Shown: piece by piece, positions 15,326-24,267 of the stretch
Position numbering within the stretch: the first letter of the stretch is position 1
How the letters are laid out: each line of letters begins with the position of its first letter
Origin: Pseudodesulfovibrio sp.
GTDB taxonomy: Bacteria > Desulfobacterota > Desulfovibrionia > Desulfovibrionales > Desulfovibrionaceae
Assembly: GCA_016744135.1 (NCBI GenBank)
Contig: JADGEX010000002.1
Coordinates: forward strand, 744,001-808,000
Length of the DNA stretch: 64,000 bases
Direction of reading: 5' to 3'
The notes under the pieces: model-generated
Database searches by the model: none
What the model saw: only the letters and a program-made list of their open reading frames with translations
What the model was told of the DNA's origin: nothing
Position numbers and translations under genes: made by a program

Positions 15326-16267
15326 TCAGTCTTGGTTCCAAAGTCCTCGAAGAATTGACCACTTGGGTTTATTGTCCTGGAGTTTTGCCTCAACAAGTGC
15401 CAGCGGAGTATCGTCGGTGTCGAGCAACATGGCTCTATCACCAAGTTCCCCGGCCAGCAGTTCGCCCGGTTGATCATTGACCGGTAGCCAGGCCCCGTTT
15501 TTTACGAGTCCTGCCAACGGTTCGGTCAATTGATACCGAGACCAGTGAGGTAGAGTGTCCTTTAAAGGGGTCACTCTGTCCGGAAATGAATCCGGATTTT
15601 CCAGAACGTCTTCAAGGTCAAGGGCTTGATCGAGCCGGAAAGGCTCGCTCGATTCCCGGACCAGGCTGGTCAGTGTCGCGCCGCACCCCATTCGTGTCCC
15701 CAAGCTGTGGACCAGGGAACGTATATAAGTACCGGCGGAGCAACTGACCCTGAATGATGCTTCAGGCATCTGAACGTCTAGCGCTTCCACATGAGAAATA
15801 ACAATGGGCTTAATTTTGACCGGTGTTTCCTTACCCTCACGGGCTAGGGCATACAACGGCTTACCCTTGTGTTTGGCAGCCGAATAGGCAGGAACTTCCT
15901 GCTCTGTCAACTCTTTCCAATATAAAATTTCGCGTTTGACGTCTTCGACAGTGACGTCAACAGGTGCTTCTTTGGTTACTTCCCCTTGAATATCAAGGGT
16001 ATCAGTGGTTATTCCGAGTCGAAATGTGCCGGAATATGTTTTGGTTCCGCCACTGAGGTACGGAGCAAGCTTGGTGCCGTGTCCGAGAAGAACCAGAAGT
16101 ACTCCTTGGGCCATGGGATCAAGTGTTCCGCCATGACCAATTTTGTACTGCTTGAGTTGATGTTTGATATCATTCAAGCAGCCGGTCGAAGTAGGGCCGG
16201 ATGGTTTATTTAAAATCAGCAGTCCATCACGTTGTTCGGGGCTTCTTTTTTTTTGTCTACGACCCAT
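15326..16267 (-). CDS. truB: tRNA pseudouridine(55) synthase TruB
   Basis: 313 residues. DGLLILNKPSGPTS and the catalytic-aspartate motif GGTLDPMAQGVLLVLLG are present, with AGTYIRSL downstream. It makes pseudouridine 55 in the T-loop of tRNAs. The ATG at 16267 directly abuts the nrnA stop codon (TAAATG), so translation is likely coupled. The C-terminus after about 240 is a PUA-like extension. Confidence 0.96.
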   Translation of the reverse strand: MGRRQKKRSPEQRDGLLILNKPSGPTSTGCLNDIKHQLKQYKIGHGGTLDPMAQGVLLVLLGHGTKLAPYLSGGTKTYSGTFRLGITTDTLDIQGEVTKEAPVDVTVEDVKREILYWKELTEQEVPAYSAAKHKGKPLYALAREGKETPVKIKPIVISHVEALDVQMPEASFRVSCSAGTYIRSLVHSLGTRMGCGATLTSLVRESSEPFRLDQALDLEDVLENPDSFPDRVTPLKDTLPHWSRYQLTEPLAGLVKNGAWLPVNDQPGELLAGELGDRAMLLDTDDTPLALVEAKLQDNKPKWSILRGLWNQD

Positions 16268-17236
16268 TTATTTGATCCTCAGAGATTCGCCAATAGCGGA
16301 AATAAGCATGTCTTTGGCTTGGGCGAGTGGCGCTGTGATGGTGCCGCCGGATGCATTTTTGTGTCCACCGCCACCGAATTGGGCAGCGACTTCCTGAACG
16401 TTGTCTTCGCCATAGGAGCGCAGAGAAAATTTGTAGGTGTTCACGTCTTCTTCTCGAAAGGTGACGGCGACTCGTACGGTTTTGAGTCGGCGGAGGAAAT
16501 TGATGATGTTTTCAGTATCCGCAGAAGTAGTGCCTGTCCGCTTGAACATTTCTTTTGTGATAACGGTTGTCGCGACCAGTTTGTCGTCGGTCAGCTCTAC
16601 GTTATTCATGGCCTCGGTCCACAAGCGCATTCTGTTTTCAGACCATTGTTTGGTTATGTCCATATTCATGCGGGCGATATTGAGTCCGTCACGAAGCATA
16701 TTGGCCGCAAGTTCCAGAGATTCCGGCGTAGTAGAGCCATAGGTGAAGAACCCGGTGTCGGTGGCTACAGCCAGATAAATATTTTCGGCCAGAGGACCGG
16801 TCAACGGGACATTCAATTCTTGGGCGAGCAGGGCAACCATGGACCCGGCGGCAGGCTGGGTGTGGTCAACCCAGTTTTCAACACCGAATTTGTCATTGCC
16901 GAGATGGTGATCGATATTGATGAAATTGGTATCTTCGGAGCGTGCGGATAACATGTTACCCATGCGTTCTTTGGCTCCGCAGTCCAAAACAATGGTCCAC
17001 TTGGGCATTGTTTTGGGCAGGGTGTCCTGAATGGGGGCAGGCGGAGTGGCGAAGCTATATTGTTTCGGCAGACCGGATTGGTTGAACAGCGAGAATTTTT
17101 TCCCGAGTGCCGTGAGTATGTGCCCCATAGCGCAGAGGGAACCAATCGCATCCCCGTCAGGATTGTAATGCGAAGCGATCAGGAAGTCGTCCTGATCCCG
17201 AATGATGTCGCTAATCTTATGCACTGGGTTTTCCAT
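16268..17236 (-). CDS. nrnA: Bifunctional oligoribonuclease / pAp phosphatase NrnA (DHH family)
   Basis: 322 residues from the ATG at 17236, which follows TTGAGG and overlaps the end of rbfA by 20 bases; an upstream in-frame start at 17269 is less supported. The DHH-family motifs SHYNPDGDAIGS, VLDCG, NIDHH and ATDTGFF are in order, with the C-terminal GGGGHKNASGG substrate loop of DHHA1. It clears nanoRNA and 3'-phosphoadenosine 5'-phosphate, the latter being relevant to sulfur metabolism. The rbfA-nrnA-truB linkage is common. Confidence 0.93.
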   Translation of the reverse strand: MENPVHKISDIIRDQDDFLIASHYNPDGDAIGSLCAMGHILTALGKKFSLFNQSGLPKQYSFATPPAPIQDTLPKTMPKWTIVLDCGAKERMGNMLSARSEDTNFINIDHHLGNDKFGVENWVDHTQPAAGSMVALLAQELNVPLTGPLAENIYLAVATDTGFFTYGSTTPESLELAANMLRDGLNIARMNMDITKQWSENRMRLWTEAMNNVELTDDKLVATTVITKEMFKRTGTTSADTENIINFLRRLKTVRVAVTFREEDVNTYKFSLRSYGEDNVQEVAAQFGGGGHKNASGGTITAPLAQAKDMLISAIGESLRIK

Positions 17237-17552
17237 AGACAACATCCTCAAGAAAGTCGTCAAAGACAAATCGGAGTTCCGGGATGAATTGCAGTTTGAG
17301 ATTGCGGCCTAATCGGGAACGCAAAAAACCGGAGGCCTTTTCCAGACCGGTTTGGACTTCCTTTCGATGGTCGGCGTCACCGGAGACGGTGTAGAAAATT
17401 TCGGCAATGCGCAGGTTGGCGTTCATCCGAACACCGGACAGGGTGACCAGTTGCAACCGGGGATCGGCTGCTTCTTCCACCAACAGGGTACCTACTTCGC
17501 GCATAATCTGGTCGCCCATGCGGACGGCTCTGCGAGAGCTTGATGCCTTCAT
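17217..17552 (-). CDS. rbfA: Ribosome-binding factor A
   Basis: 111 residues. RMGDQIMREVGTLL and DPRLQLVTLSGVRMNANLRIAEIFYTV match the KH-type RbfA fold, and the conserved end is LKLQFIPELRFVFDD. It acts in late 30S maturation at the 16S 5' end. The ATG at 17552 follows AAGGATA. Its 3' end overlaps nrnA. Confidence 0.96.
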   Translation of the reverse strand: MKASSSRRAVRMGDQIMREVGTLLVEEAADPRLQLVTLSGVRMNANLRIAEIFYTVSGDADHRKEVQTGLEKASGFLRSRLGRNLKLQFIPELRFVFDDFLEDVVYGKPSA

Positions 17553-17563
17553 TGTGTATATCC

Positions 17564-17857
17564 TTAATCAGAGTCAGAAAAAATTTCAGTGTTGCACCGG
17601 ATCAATTCCGCCGGTGAGATGGCTTCGATCATTGAGAGCGCCTTGGCAAGTCGGCTTTCGACTCGTTCTGTGGCGTTGGCTGTTGTGACAACTCCCAGTA
17701 CCAGCTTGTCGTGGACGTCCATGGCCTCAATCTCTGCAACAGAGACATTGAACTTGTTGCGCAATTTTTGTTTCAGACTCACTGCCACTTTGCGTTTCCC
17801 TTTGAGGGAATGGTTGCCGTGCAATCTGAATTCGAGGTGTAAGATGCCTATTATCAT
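17564..17857 (-). CDS. DUF503 / YlxP family protein
   Basis: 97 residues starting MIIGILHLEFRLHGNHSLKGKR and continuing NVSVAEIEAMDVHDK, which is the DUF503 signature. Such genes usually lie between infB and rbfA, as here. YlxP has been tied to ribosome assembly, but its biochemistry is not settled. The ribosome site is weak (GGGGGCA). It follows an intergenic hairpin after infB and is 11 bases from rbfA. Confidence 0.9.
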   Translation of the reverse strand: MIIGILHLEFRLHGNHSLKGKRKVAVSLKQKLRNKFNVSVAEIEAMDVHDKLVLGVVTTANATERVESRLAKALSMIEAISPAELIRCNTEIFSDSD

Positions 17858-17883
17858 ACTTGCCCCCTCGAATAAATAAATAC

Positions 17884-17911
17884 GGGCGGCCTATTATGCA
17901 ATAGGCCGCCC
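17884..17911 (-). terminator. Hairpin after infB, probable partial terminator
   Basis: GGGCGGCCTATT (17884-17895), loop ATGC, AATAGGCCGCCC (17900-17911): a perfect 12-bp stem. On the minus strand it is followed by GTATTTATTTATTC, an interrupted U-rich run. It divides the nusA-infB part from the DUF503-rbfA-truB part, which may need read-through or its own promoter. Confidence 0.65.
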
Positions 17912-17931
17912 GAAGTTTTATATCGATTATG

Positions 17932-20892
17932 CTAGTCGATGGTACGAGCGACTTCTTTGGTTTCGAAGGCTTCGATGGCATCGCCGACTTTGATGTCGTT
18001 GAATTTCTCGAGGCCGATACCGCATTCGTAGCCCTTGGCAACTTCGCGAACATCGTCCTTTTCGCGGCGCAGGGAAGAAACCTGGCCGGTGTAGATGACA
18101 ACACCGTCGCGGAGCAGGCGAACCTGAGCGCCGCGGGTGATCTTGCCGTCCGGGATGTAGCAACCGGCGATGAGACCGATCTTCGGTACGCTGAAGGTCT
18201 GGCGAACTTCCGCCTGACCCAAGTATACTTCTTCGATGTCCGGTGTGAGCATGCCGCTCATAGCGTCTTTCACTTCTTGCACCAACTTGTAGATGATGTC
18301 GTAGAAGCGGACTTCAACGCCTTCGTGCTCGGCAATTTCCTTGACCTTCAGATTCGGACGAACGTTGAAGCCGAGAATAATGGCTTCGGACGCACCGGCC
18401 AGAAGGATGTCGGATTCAGTGATGGCACCGGCACCGCCGTGGACGACGTCGATCTTGATTTCGTCGGTGGAGAGCTTGTTCAGCGCTTCGGTGACGGCTT
18501 CCAATGAACCCTGAACGTCTGCCTTGAGCACGAGGTTCAAAGTCTGACTTTCGTCGTTGGGCTTGCTTGCCAGGAAGGATTCCAAGGTAACCTTGGACTT
18601 GGAGGAGAGAATCTTCTCACGTTTCTTCATGGCACGGGAGTTGGCGATGCGGCGGGCGACTTTCTCGTCTGCCACAACAAATAACTCGTCACCGGCTTCG
18701 GGCAGGCCATCAAAGCCTTGGATTTCTATAGGCATGGCCGGTCCGGCGCTTTTGAGTTTTTTGCCTTGATCGTTGAACATGGCCCGGACTTTACCAAAGT
18801 GGACACCTGACACAAAGCTGTCGCCCTGATTGATGGTACCTTCGGAGATGAGCATGGTGCCCATGGGACCGCGGCCCTTGTCCAGACGCGCTTCGACAAT
18901 ATGACCGCGAGCGGGTTTGTCCGGGTTGGCCTTGAGTTCCAGAACTTCTGCCTGGAGCAGGACCATCTCGAGCAATTCGTCGAGGCCTTCTTTTTTCTTT
19001 GCGGAAACATGAGCGAAAATGGTCTCACCACCCCAGTCTTCAGGGGAGAGGCCCTGTTCGGCCAGTTCACGCTTGACGTTATCGGGGTTCGCGCCTTCTT
19101 TATCCATCTTGTTGACGGCAACCACAATGGGAACGCCAGCCGCTTTGGAGTGGCTGATGGCCTCACGGGTTTGATCCATGACGCCATCGTCGGCAGCAAC
19201 AACCAAGATGACGATATCCGTCATTTGTGCGCCACGCATACGCATGGTGGTAAAGGCTTCGTGACCGGGGGTATCAAGGAATACGACTTCGCCGCGAGCT
19301 GTATTGACGTGGTATGCGCCGATATGCTGCGTGATGCCGCCAGCCTCGCCGTCAGTCACATGGGACAAACGGATGGCATCCAGCAGTGAGGTCTTACCAT
19401 GGTCAACGTGACCCATGATGGTAACCACAGGGGGACGCGGTTTGAGATCTTCGTCTTTATCAGCCTCGGTGGGAACAAGGAATTCCTGTTCGTCAAAGGA
19501 GACGTTTTCCACTTCGTAACCGAATTCGCTTGCAAGCAGAGTTGCAGTGTCCAGATCAAGAGATTGGTTGATCGTGGCCATGACACCCATTGTAAACAAT
19601 GCCTTAATGAGGTCCTGAGCCTTGATGCCCATCTGATGAGCCATATCCGCAAGACGGATGGTCTCATCGAATTTGATCTTGCGCTTTGCTGCCTTCATGG
19701 GCTGCGCCTGAACCTGCTCGTGCTGAGGAGTTTGGTTCTTACGGCCTTTTTTCTTACGGCCTTTGCGTCCCTGAGGGAAGCCATCGTTGAAGTTTTTGTT
19801 GCTACGATCGTTACCGCCAGCACCAAATTCTACGACACGACGTTTCTTACCCTGCTTTTTCTTGCTACGACCATCAGGCAGTGCAGGATTCGGAGCAGGT
19901 GCGGTACCGGGACGACCGCCACCAGGACGAGCGCCAGCTGGGCGACCACCACCAGGACGATTATCGGGACGACCGCCACCTGGGCGACCTGCACCAGGAC
20001 GACCTGCACCAGGACGACCGCCACCTGGGCGACCTCCACCGGGACGACCACCACCAGGACGACCGCCGGGACGACGTTCAGGCTGGGCCATTTTGGCAGC
20101 CGCACGAGCCTGGACTTCCGCCTCGGTGGGCATGGAAATGATCTTAACTTTAGGAGCTTCTGGCTCTCTTTTCTTTTTCTTTTTCTTTTTGGGTTCCGCT
20201 TTGGCCGCAACCTCATCCTTTGCCGTTTTTTCGGCAGGGGCTTTCTTTTCCGCTTTTTTTGGCTTTTCAGCTTTTTGAGCGGGCTTAGTTTTTTCTACAG
20301 GCTCGGCGGGGGCTTCTTCCTTGGCTTCAGCTTTGGGAGCAGCTTCGGTTTTTTCAGGCACGGGTTCGGGGGCGGCCTCTTCAACCACTGCTTCCGGAAC
20401 CGGGGTTTCTACAACCTCGGCCTTGATCTCCTCAGGCTTTTCCTCCACGGCAGGCTTAATCACCTTGACCTGGGGGGCAGCCTTTTTGGGAGCCTTCTTT
20501 TTGGCAGGTTTTTTTTCTGCCTTGGGTTCTTTGGCTTCCTTTACAGGTGCGGCTTCTTCCTTCACAGGAGTTTCTGCCACTTCCTCGACGGGAGTCTCCA
20601 CCACTTCCTCGACCGTATCCTCGATCGGGGTTGCGGCTTCTTCTTCCTTGGGAGCCTTGGATTTATTGCGTCTGCGTCGAATAATGACACCAGAGTCGCT
20701 CACACGACGGACTTCGCGCTTGCCGGAACCGCCTTTCTTCATTTCCGCCTTGAGGCGGTCCACATCTTCGTCTTCCACGACAGTCTTTTGGCTTTTGGCC
20801 TGGACGCCGATTTCACGAAGTTGCTGAATGATCTCCTTGTTGCTGAGTTTGAGCTCAACAGCCAAGTCTTCTACCCGAACCTTTGCCGTCAT
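17932..20892 (-). CDS. infB: Translation initiation factor IF-2
   Basis: 986 residues. An N-terminal IF2N fold ([25 protein letters not shown]) is followed by an Ala/Pro/Lys/Glu-rich linker and an Arg-Pro-Gly repeat block (about 270-330). A second IF2N ([17 protein letters not shown]) precedes the GTPase domain with GHVDHGKTS near 490, DTPGHEAF and NKMD. The C-terminal domains bind fMet-tRNA. The start codon touches the ylxR stop (TAGATG), so the two are coupled. Length and layout suit the long-linker IF2 of delta-proteobacteria. Confidence 0.97.
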   Translation of the reverse strand: MTAKVRVEDLAVELKLSNKEIIQQLREIGVQAKSQKTVVEDEDVDRLKAEMKKGGSGKREVRRVSDSGVIIRRRRNKSKAPKEEEAATPIEDTVEEVVETPVEEVAETPVKEEAAPVKEAKEPKAEKKPAKKKAPKKAAPQVKVIKPAVEEKPEEIKAEVVETPVPEAVVEEAAPEPVPEKTEAAPKAEAKEEAPAEPVEKTKPAQKAEKPKKAEKKAPAEKTAKDEVAAKAEPKKKKKKKREPEAPKVKIISMPTEAEVQARAAAKMAQPERRPGGRPGGGRPGGGRPGGGRPGAGRPGAGRPGGGRPDNRPGGGRPAGARPGGGRPGTAPAPNPALPDGRSKKKQGKKRRVVEFGAGGNDRSNKNFNDGFPQGRKGRKKKGRKNQTPQHEQVQAQPMKAAKRKIKFDETIRLADMAHQMGIKAQDLIKALFTMGVMATINQSLDLDTATLLASEFGYEVENVSFDEQEFLVPTEADKDEDLKPRPPVVTIMGHVDHGKTSLLDAIRLSHVTDGEAGGITQHIGAYHVNTARGEVVFLDTPGHEAFTTMRMRGAQMTDIVILVVAADDGVMDQTREAISHSKAAGVPIVVAVNKMDKEGANPDNVKRELAEQGLSPEDWGGETIFAHVSAKKKEGLDELLEMVLLQAEVLELKANPDKPARGHIVEARLDKGRGPMGTMLISEGTINQGDSFVSGVHFGKVRAMFNDQGKKLKSAGPAMPIEIQGFDGLPEAGDELFVVADEKVARRIANSRAMKKREKILSSKSKVTLESFLASKPNDESQTLNLVLKADVQGSLEAVTEALNKLSTDEIKIDVVHGGAGAITESDILLAGASEAIILGFNVRPNLKVKEIAEHEGVEVRFYDIIYKLVQEVKDAMSGMLTPDIEEVYLGQAEVRQTFSVPKIGLIAGCYIPDGKITRGAQVRLLRDGVVIYTGQVSSLRREKDDVREVAKGYECGIGLEKFNDIKVGDAIEAFETKEVARTID
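19908..20074 (-). repeat. In-frame 15-base repeats in infB (Arg-Pro-Gly-Gly-Gly)
   Basis: About ten imperfect copies of a 15-base unit (plus strand GGACGACCGCCACCA and variants) encode RPGGG with RPGAG and RPDN variants. The block is in frame and lies in the IF2 linker. Arg/Gly repeats of this sort often bind RNA; copy number may vary between strains. Confidence 0.85.
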
Positions 20893-21144
20893 CTAATTAC
20901 CCCTTTTGCGTTTCTTCATCAGGCCCATGATTACTTTTGGGAATAGTTCCCTGCATCGGGTCTGACCGCATACGTAAATTCCGCGTCCGGGCATTGTGTG
21001 CCCCGGATCAAGTACCGGACCGTTGTCAGTCGGTTCGCTTGTTGCTTCCGGACAGACGTACCGCGTCAATTCTCGCTTGGAGAACCGTTCGCGACAGACA
21101 GCGCACATTCTGACAGGATCGTGTTTATGCCCTGTGTGGTTCAT
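20893..21144 (-). CDS. YlxR (DUF448) family RNA-binding protein
   Basis: 83 residues. RMCAVCRERFSKRELTRYV and GRGIYVCGQTRCRELF are the DUF448 signature; the paired cysteines (CAVC, C-x4-C) may bind metal. It lies in the usual nusA-ylxR-infB order, 20 bases from nusA and adjacent to infB. The fold binds nucleic acid and YlxR proteins have been linked to RNase P and transcription, but the role here is unproven. The ribosome site before the ATG at 21144 is poor; M13 is a possible alternative start. Confidence 0.9.
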   Translation of the reverse strand: MNHTGHKHDPVRMCAVCRERFSKRELTRYVCPEATSEPTDNGPVLDPGHTMPGRGIYVCGQTRCRELFPKVIMGLMKKRKRGN

Positions 21145-21164
21145 GCGTTGTCCGTGCCCCAGTG

Positions 21165-22622
21165 TTATTTCGTCTCCTCGCCTTCGGCGGGAGTTTCTGA
21201 TTCTTCAGTTTCTGTAGCTTCTTCAGCATTGTTTTCTTCAATCTCAGCGTCAGCTTCAATCTCAGCGTCAGCTTCAATTTCAACTTCAGCTTCAATTTCA
21301 ACTTCAGCTTCAATTTCAATTTCAGCTTCCATAACTTCTTCAGTCATTTCTGCTTCGGCTGCATTTGCTTCTTCTTCAGCCAATTCTTCGAAGATACCGG
21401 GAGCAAGCATGTTGATAGCTACACGGATGTCACCAATTTTGCTTTCGGTCATGCCTTTGATGTAGAGCAGGTCTTCATCAGTGGCCTTGACGATGGATTC
21501 GATAGTTTCGAAGCCTGCGCCAAAGAAGTTTTCCATGCCGATTTCAGCAACAGCTGCGATTTGGTCCATGCCCTTACGTGCGGCGTTCATTTCGCCGTAG
21601 CGGGATTCGGTGAAGATGTCGATCTTCCAGCCCAGAAGTTTGGCGGCCAGCTTGACGTTTTGCCCTTTGCGGCCAATGGCCAAGGTGAGCTGATCGTCGG
21701 GACAGACCACTTCCAATGCTTCCTCTTCATCGTCCACGGTGATGCGGGTGATGACGGCTGGAGACAGTGCGTGCTGAGCGTACATGGCGATGTCCGGACT
21801 CCAGACAACGATGTCGATGCGTTCTCCCTTGAGTTCCTGCACCACATTCTGAATACGGGAGCCACGGATGCCGACGCAGGCGCCGACCGGATCAACGTCA
21901 CGGTCGCGTGACATGACAGCCACCTTGGCGCGTAGGCCGGGATCGCGGGATACGCCCATGATCTTGACGGTGCTGTCTGCTACTTCGGGAACCTCGCGCT
22001 TGAACAGTTCGATCATGTAGTCCGGATGGGACCTGGACACGACGACCTGAGGGCCACGGGATTCTTTCAATACATCTATGATATACGCCTGGACGCGATC
22101 TCCGCGTTTGTAGCGTTCTCTGGGAATTTGTTCGTCTTTGGGCAACAGAGCTTCGGTTCGTCCGAGGTTGATAATCCAACCTGTACGGTCGCGGCGTTGA
22201 ATGATGCCGCTGGCGATTTCGGAGACGCGGTCTCTGTATTCTTCAAAAATGATTTCCTGTTCAGCATCTCGCATACGCTGGATGATGACTTGCTTGGCGC
22301 TTTGCGCCGCAATGCGGCCAAGGTCTTCGATCTTGAGAGGGAATCCCATCTCGTCATCCAACTGGGCCTTGGGGTCGTGGTCTATGGCATCGTCCAGCGA
22401 AATTTCACTGATAGGGTCGTGCACATCGTCCACAACCACCTTGAATTCAAAGACCTCGATTTCGCCGAGTTCTTCATTGAAGGCTACTTCGATGTCCATG
22501 GTCTCGCCATACTTGCGGGCCACAGCAGAACGGACGGCCTCCTCAAGAGTGTCGATCAACAGGTCGCGGTCAATGCCCCTGTCTTTGCTTATCTGGTCGA
22601 TGGCTTTTTTCAGCTCCGACAT
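21165..22622 (-). CDS. nusA: Transcription termination/antitermination protein NusA
   Basis: 485 residues: N-terminal RNA-polymerase-binding domain (1-125), S1 domain (about 130-200, GIIQRRDRTGWIINLGRTEALLP), tandem KH domains (about 225-345, ending GRKGQNVKLAAKLLGW), and a helix-hairpin-helix-like C-terminal part (TDEDLLYIKGMTESKIGDIRVAI). The last 65 residues are a very acidic tail containing five 6-residue repeats (IEAEVE type) encoded by 18-base tandem repeats. Such a tail is not part of the core family and may replace the acidic repeat domains of enterobacterial NusA. It follows rimP. Confidence 0.97.
   Translation of the reverse strand: MSELKKAIDQISKDRGIDRDLLIDTLEEAVRSAVARKYGETMDIEVAFNEELGEIEVFEFKVVVDDVHDPISEISLDDAIDHDPKAQLDDEMGFPLKIEDLGRIAAQSAKQVIIQRMRDAEQEIIFEEYRDRVSEIASGIIQRRDRTGWIINLGRTEALLPKDEQIPRERYKRGDRVQAYIIDVLKESRGPQVVVSRSHPDYMIELFKREVPEVADSTVKIMGVSRDPGLRAKVAVMSRDRDVDPVGACVGIRGSRIQNVVQELKGERIDIVVWSPDIAMYAQHALSPAVITRITVDDEEEALEVVCPDDQLTLAIGRKGQNVKLAAKLLGWKIDIFTESRYGEMNAARKGMDQIAAVAEIGMENFFGAGFETIESIVKATDEDLLYIKGMTESKIGDIRVAINMLAPGIFEELAEEEANAAEAEMTEEVMEAEIEIEAEVEIEAEVEIEADAEIEADAEIEENNAEEATETEESETPAEGEETK
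21241..21330 (-). repeat. Five 18-base tandem repeats in nusA
   Basis: Five exact-length units: 21241-21258 and 21259-21276 are identical (ATCTCAGCGTCAGCTTCA), 21277-21294 and 21295-21312 are identical (ATTTCAACTTCAGCTTCA), and 21313-21330 is a close variant. Each encodes six acidic or alanine residues in frame. Identical adjacent pairs point to recent slippage or unequal crossing-over. Confidence 0.95.
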
Positions 22623-22683
22623 GATCTAACCTCCGCTTGTGCCGAAATGGTCCGAATCCTTTCGGCGGATAGTGCACTTACAA

Positions 22684-23142
22684 CTAAAATTTGTGTATCA
22701 GTTTGGCTTTCTTGATGGAAATCCATATGAAATCCAAGATCTCGTCATCGACATTCATGGTGATAGTTTTGTCTTTCACTCCAGCTAGTGTGCCTTTGAA
22801 CTTGCGCCTGTCACCGTGAGCTTCAAACAGGGTGACTTGGATTTCTTTGCCGATATAATTGATCATTTGGTCCGGCGAGAAAAATGGGCGTTCCAGTCCA
22901 GGCGAGGACACTTCCAGTGTGAAAGCTCCGGGAATGACGTCTTCGACTTCGAGCATCAAACCAACCTGACGGCTGACATGAGCACATTGGTCGATATGTA
23001 CGCCATCAGGGCCGTCGATGTATATGCGAACAACACGTTTTTTGCCGGACGCAGGAGAAGACAGTCCCCAGAACTGGTAGCCGAGGTTCTCCACCTCTGG
23101 CCGGATGATGTCCGACAGCATTTCTTCGAAAGTCTGACGCAT
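22684..23142 (-). CDS. rimP: Ribosome maturation factor RimP
   Basis: 152 residues from the ATG at 23142 (GGAG 10 bases upstream); a longer reading from 23169 adds nine residues without support. VENLGYQFWGL, VRIYIDGPDGVHIDQCAHVSRQVG and FTLEVSSPGLERPF are typical of RimP, which helps 30S assembly. It is the first gene of the rimP-nusA-ylxR-infB order and lies just after the tRNA-Gly terminator, so its promoter is either read-through or within the 40-base gap. Confidence 0.95.
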   Translation of the reverse strand: MRQTFEEMLSDIIRPEVENLGYQFWGLSSPASGKKRVVRIYIDGPDGVHIDQCAHVSRQVGLMLEVEDVIPGAFTLEVSSPGLERPFFSPDQMINYIGKEIQVTLFEAHGDRRKFKGTLAGVKDKTITMNVDDEILDFIWISIKKAKLIHKF

Positions 23143-23181
23143 TGTATCAATACTCCATGCAAACCGCATAAGCGGCGAAAA

Positions 23182-23211
23182 ACAAATAAAAAAGGTGAGC
23201 CCGAGCTCACC
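23182..23211 (-). terminator. Terminator after tRNA-Gly
   Basis: GGTGAGC (23194-23200), loop, GCTCACC (23205-23211). On the minus strand it is followed by TTTTTTATTTGTT. It lies 48 bases past the tRNA end and upstream of rimP. Confidence 0.88.
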
Positions 23212-23258
23212 TGCGCGAACCCCGCAAGGTTGTTAGAAACCAGCCTTGCGAAAGGCAT

Positions 23259-23334
23259 TGGAGCGGGTGACGGGGGTCGAACCCGCTACTTTCAGCTTGG
23301 GAAGCTGACACTCTACCAATTGAGTTACACCCGC
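23259..23334 (-). tRNA. tRNA-Gly (anticodon CCC), CCA encoded
   Basis: 76 bases on the minus strand. Acceptor arms GCGGGTG and CACCCGC, discriminator U, encoded CCA, anticodon loop TTCCCAA in stem TCAGC/GCTGA, T-arm GCGGG-TTCGACC-CCCGT region. It reads GGG codons. It has its own promoter and terminator. Confidence 0.96.
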
Positions 23335-23349
23335 TTGGAAACGAGCCTA

Positions 23350-23376
23350 TTTATACATATATAGAACCGTTGTCAA
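23350..23376 (-). promoter_or_regulatory. Sigma-70 promoter of tRNA-Gly
   Basis: On the minus strand TTGACA (23376-23371) is followed after 15 bases by TATAAA (23355-23350), or after 17 bases by TAAATA. The predicted start falls about 8 bases before the tRNA 5' end. Confidence 0.6.
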
Positions 23377-23424
23377 CAAGCTTGACCCCTTGGTAAATAC
23401 CGTCAGTCGTCAGTCTCTACCAAT

Positions 23425-23441
23425 TTGGCATGCATAGTGCA
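23425..23441 (+). promoter_or_regulatory. Sigma-54 promoter of the flgF operon
   Basis: TTGGCATGCATAGTGCA: the -24 GG (23427-23428) and -12 GC (23439-23440) are exactly 10 bases apart, and TGGCA-N6-GTGCA fits the sigma-54 consensus. The start would be near 23452, about 20 bases before the flgF ATG. It places rod, ring and junction genes in a sigma-54-dependent class. Confidence 0.85.
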
Positions 23442-23470
23442 AATCCCTCGCTGAACAGGAGGATCGCTCT

Positions 23471-24250
23471 ATGCGAAATAGTACATACAGTGCATTATTC
23501 GGCGCTTTATCCAATGAAATGAGGATGTCATCCATCGCCAATAATTTGGCGAACGTGAATACGTCGGCTTTCAAAAAAGACACGATGGCCTTCCATGACA
23601 CCTTTACTCGCTTTGCGCATGACTACCTTATAGATGGTAAAAATCATCTTCGAGGCAAGGATATGTTTCCCAAAGCCAACGTTATGGCTAAACCGCGTCT
23701 TTCTGCGCAGCAGACCGATTTCTCTCAGGGGAGCCTTCAAAAGACCGGTAACCAACTTGATTTTGCTTTGTCCGGTGAGGGGTTTTTCAAGGTGCAAAGT
23801 GGAAACGGTGATGTCCTGTATACCCGTTCCGGTAATTTCCTGCCCGACTCTACAGGAATTCTTCGCACACAGGATGGCAACACTGTTATGGTGGACGGTG
23901 GGCCTTTGACGCTCCCTCCGGGAGCGCAAGTAATCGTTGATTCAGCTGGTAATATTTCCGTTAACGGGAATCCCGCGGGGGCCTTCGATCTCGCGTCTTT
24001 TGAGGATTTGACGCAAGTCGAACGTCTTGGGGCGAATTATTACACCGTTGCGGACGGTGTCGGGGAAATTCCTCCCGAAGAGATGTCCGTTCAGCAGGGA
24101 TTTCTTGAGAAGGGCAATGTGGATGTCGTCACCGAGATGGTAGCCATGATCGAAACACAACGCGCCTTTACCATGTACTCGAAAATGATTCAGACTTCTC
24201 ACGATACCGACCAGAAATTGATCACTCAGGTTGGACGTCCAACCATATAA
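23471..24250 (+). CDS. flgF: Flagellar basal-body rod protein FlgF
   Basis: 259 residues. It has the N-terminal axial motif IANNLANVNTSAFKKD (residues 24-39), a central beta domain with LDFALSGEGFFKV, and the C-terminal helix GNVDVVTEMVAMIETQRAFTMYSKMIQT. It forms the proximal part of the distal rod. AGGAGG precedes the ATG. It is the first gene of the flgFGAHIJ cluster, just after the sigma-54 promoter. Confidence 0.95.
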   Translation: MRNSTYSALFGALSNEMRMSSIANNLANVNTSAFKKDTMAFHDTFTRFAHDYLIDGKNHLRGKDMFPKANVMAKPRLSAQQTDFSQGSLQKTGNQLDFALSGEGFFKVQSGNGDVLYTRSGNFLPDSTGILRTQDGNTVMVDGGPLTLPPGAQVIVDSAGNISVNGNPAGAFDLASFEDLTQVERLGANYYTVADGVGEIPPEEMSVQQGFLEKGNVDVVTEMVAMIETQRAFTMYSKMIQTSHDTDQKLITQVGRPTI

Positions 24251-24267
24251 TTTAGGAGGATTCGGCT

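Noticed and set aside
19908..20074. CRISPR-like direct repeats
   Set aside because: In-frame coding repeats of IF2 without spacers; the same applies to the nusA repeats at 21241-21330.
19399..20946. 515-codon plus-strand ORF opposite infB
   Set aside because: Low-complexity antisense of the IF2 linker (Thr/Phe/Gly runs); no independent support.
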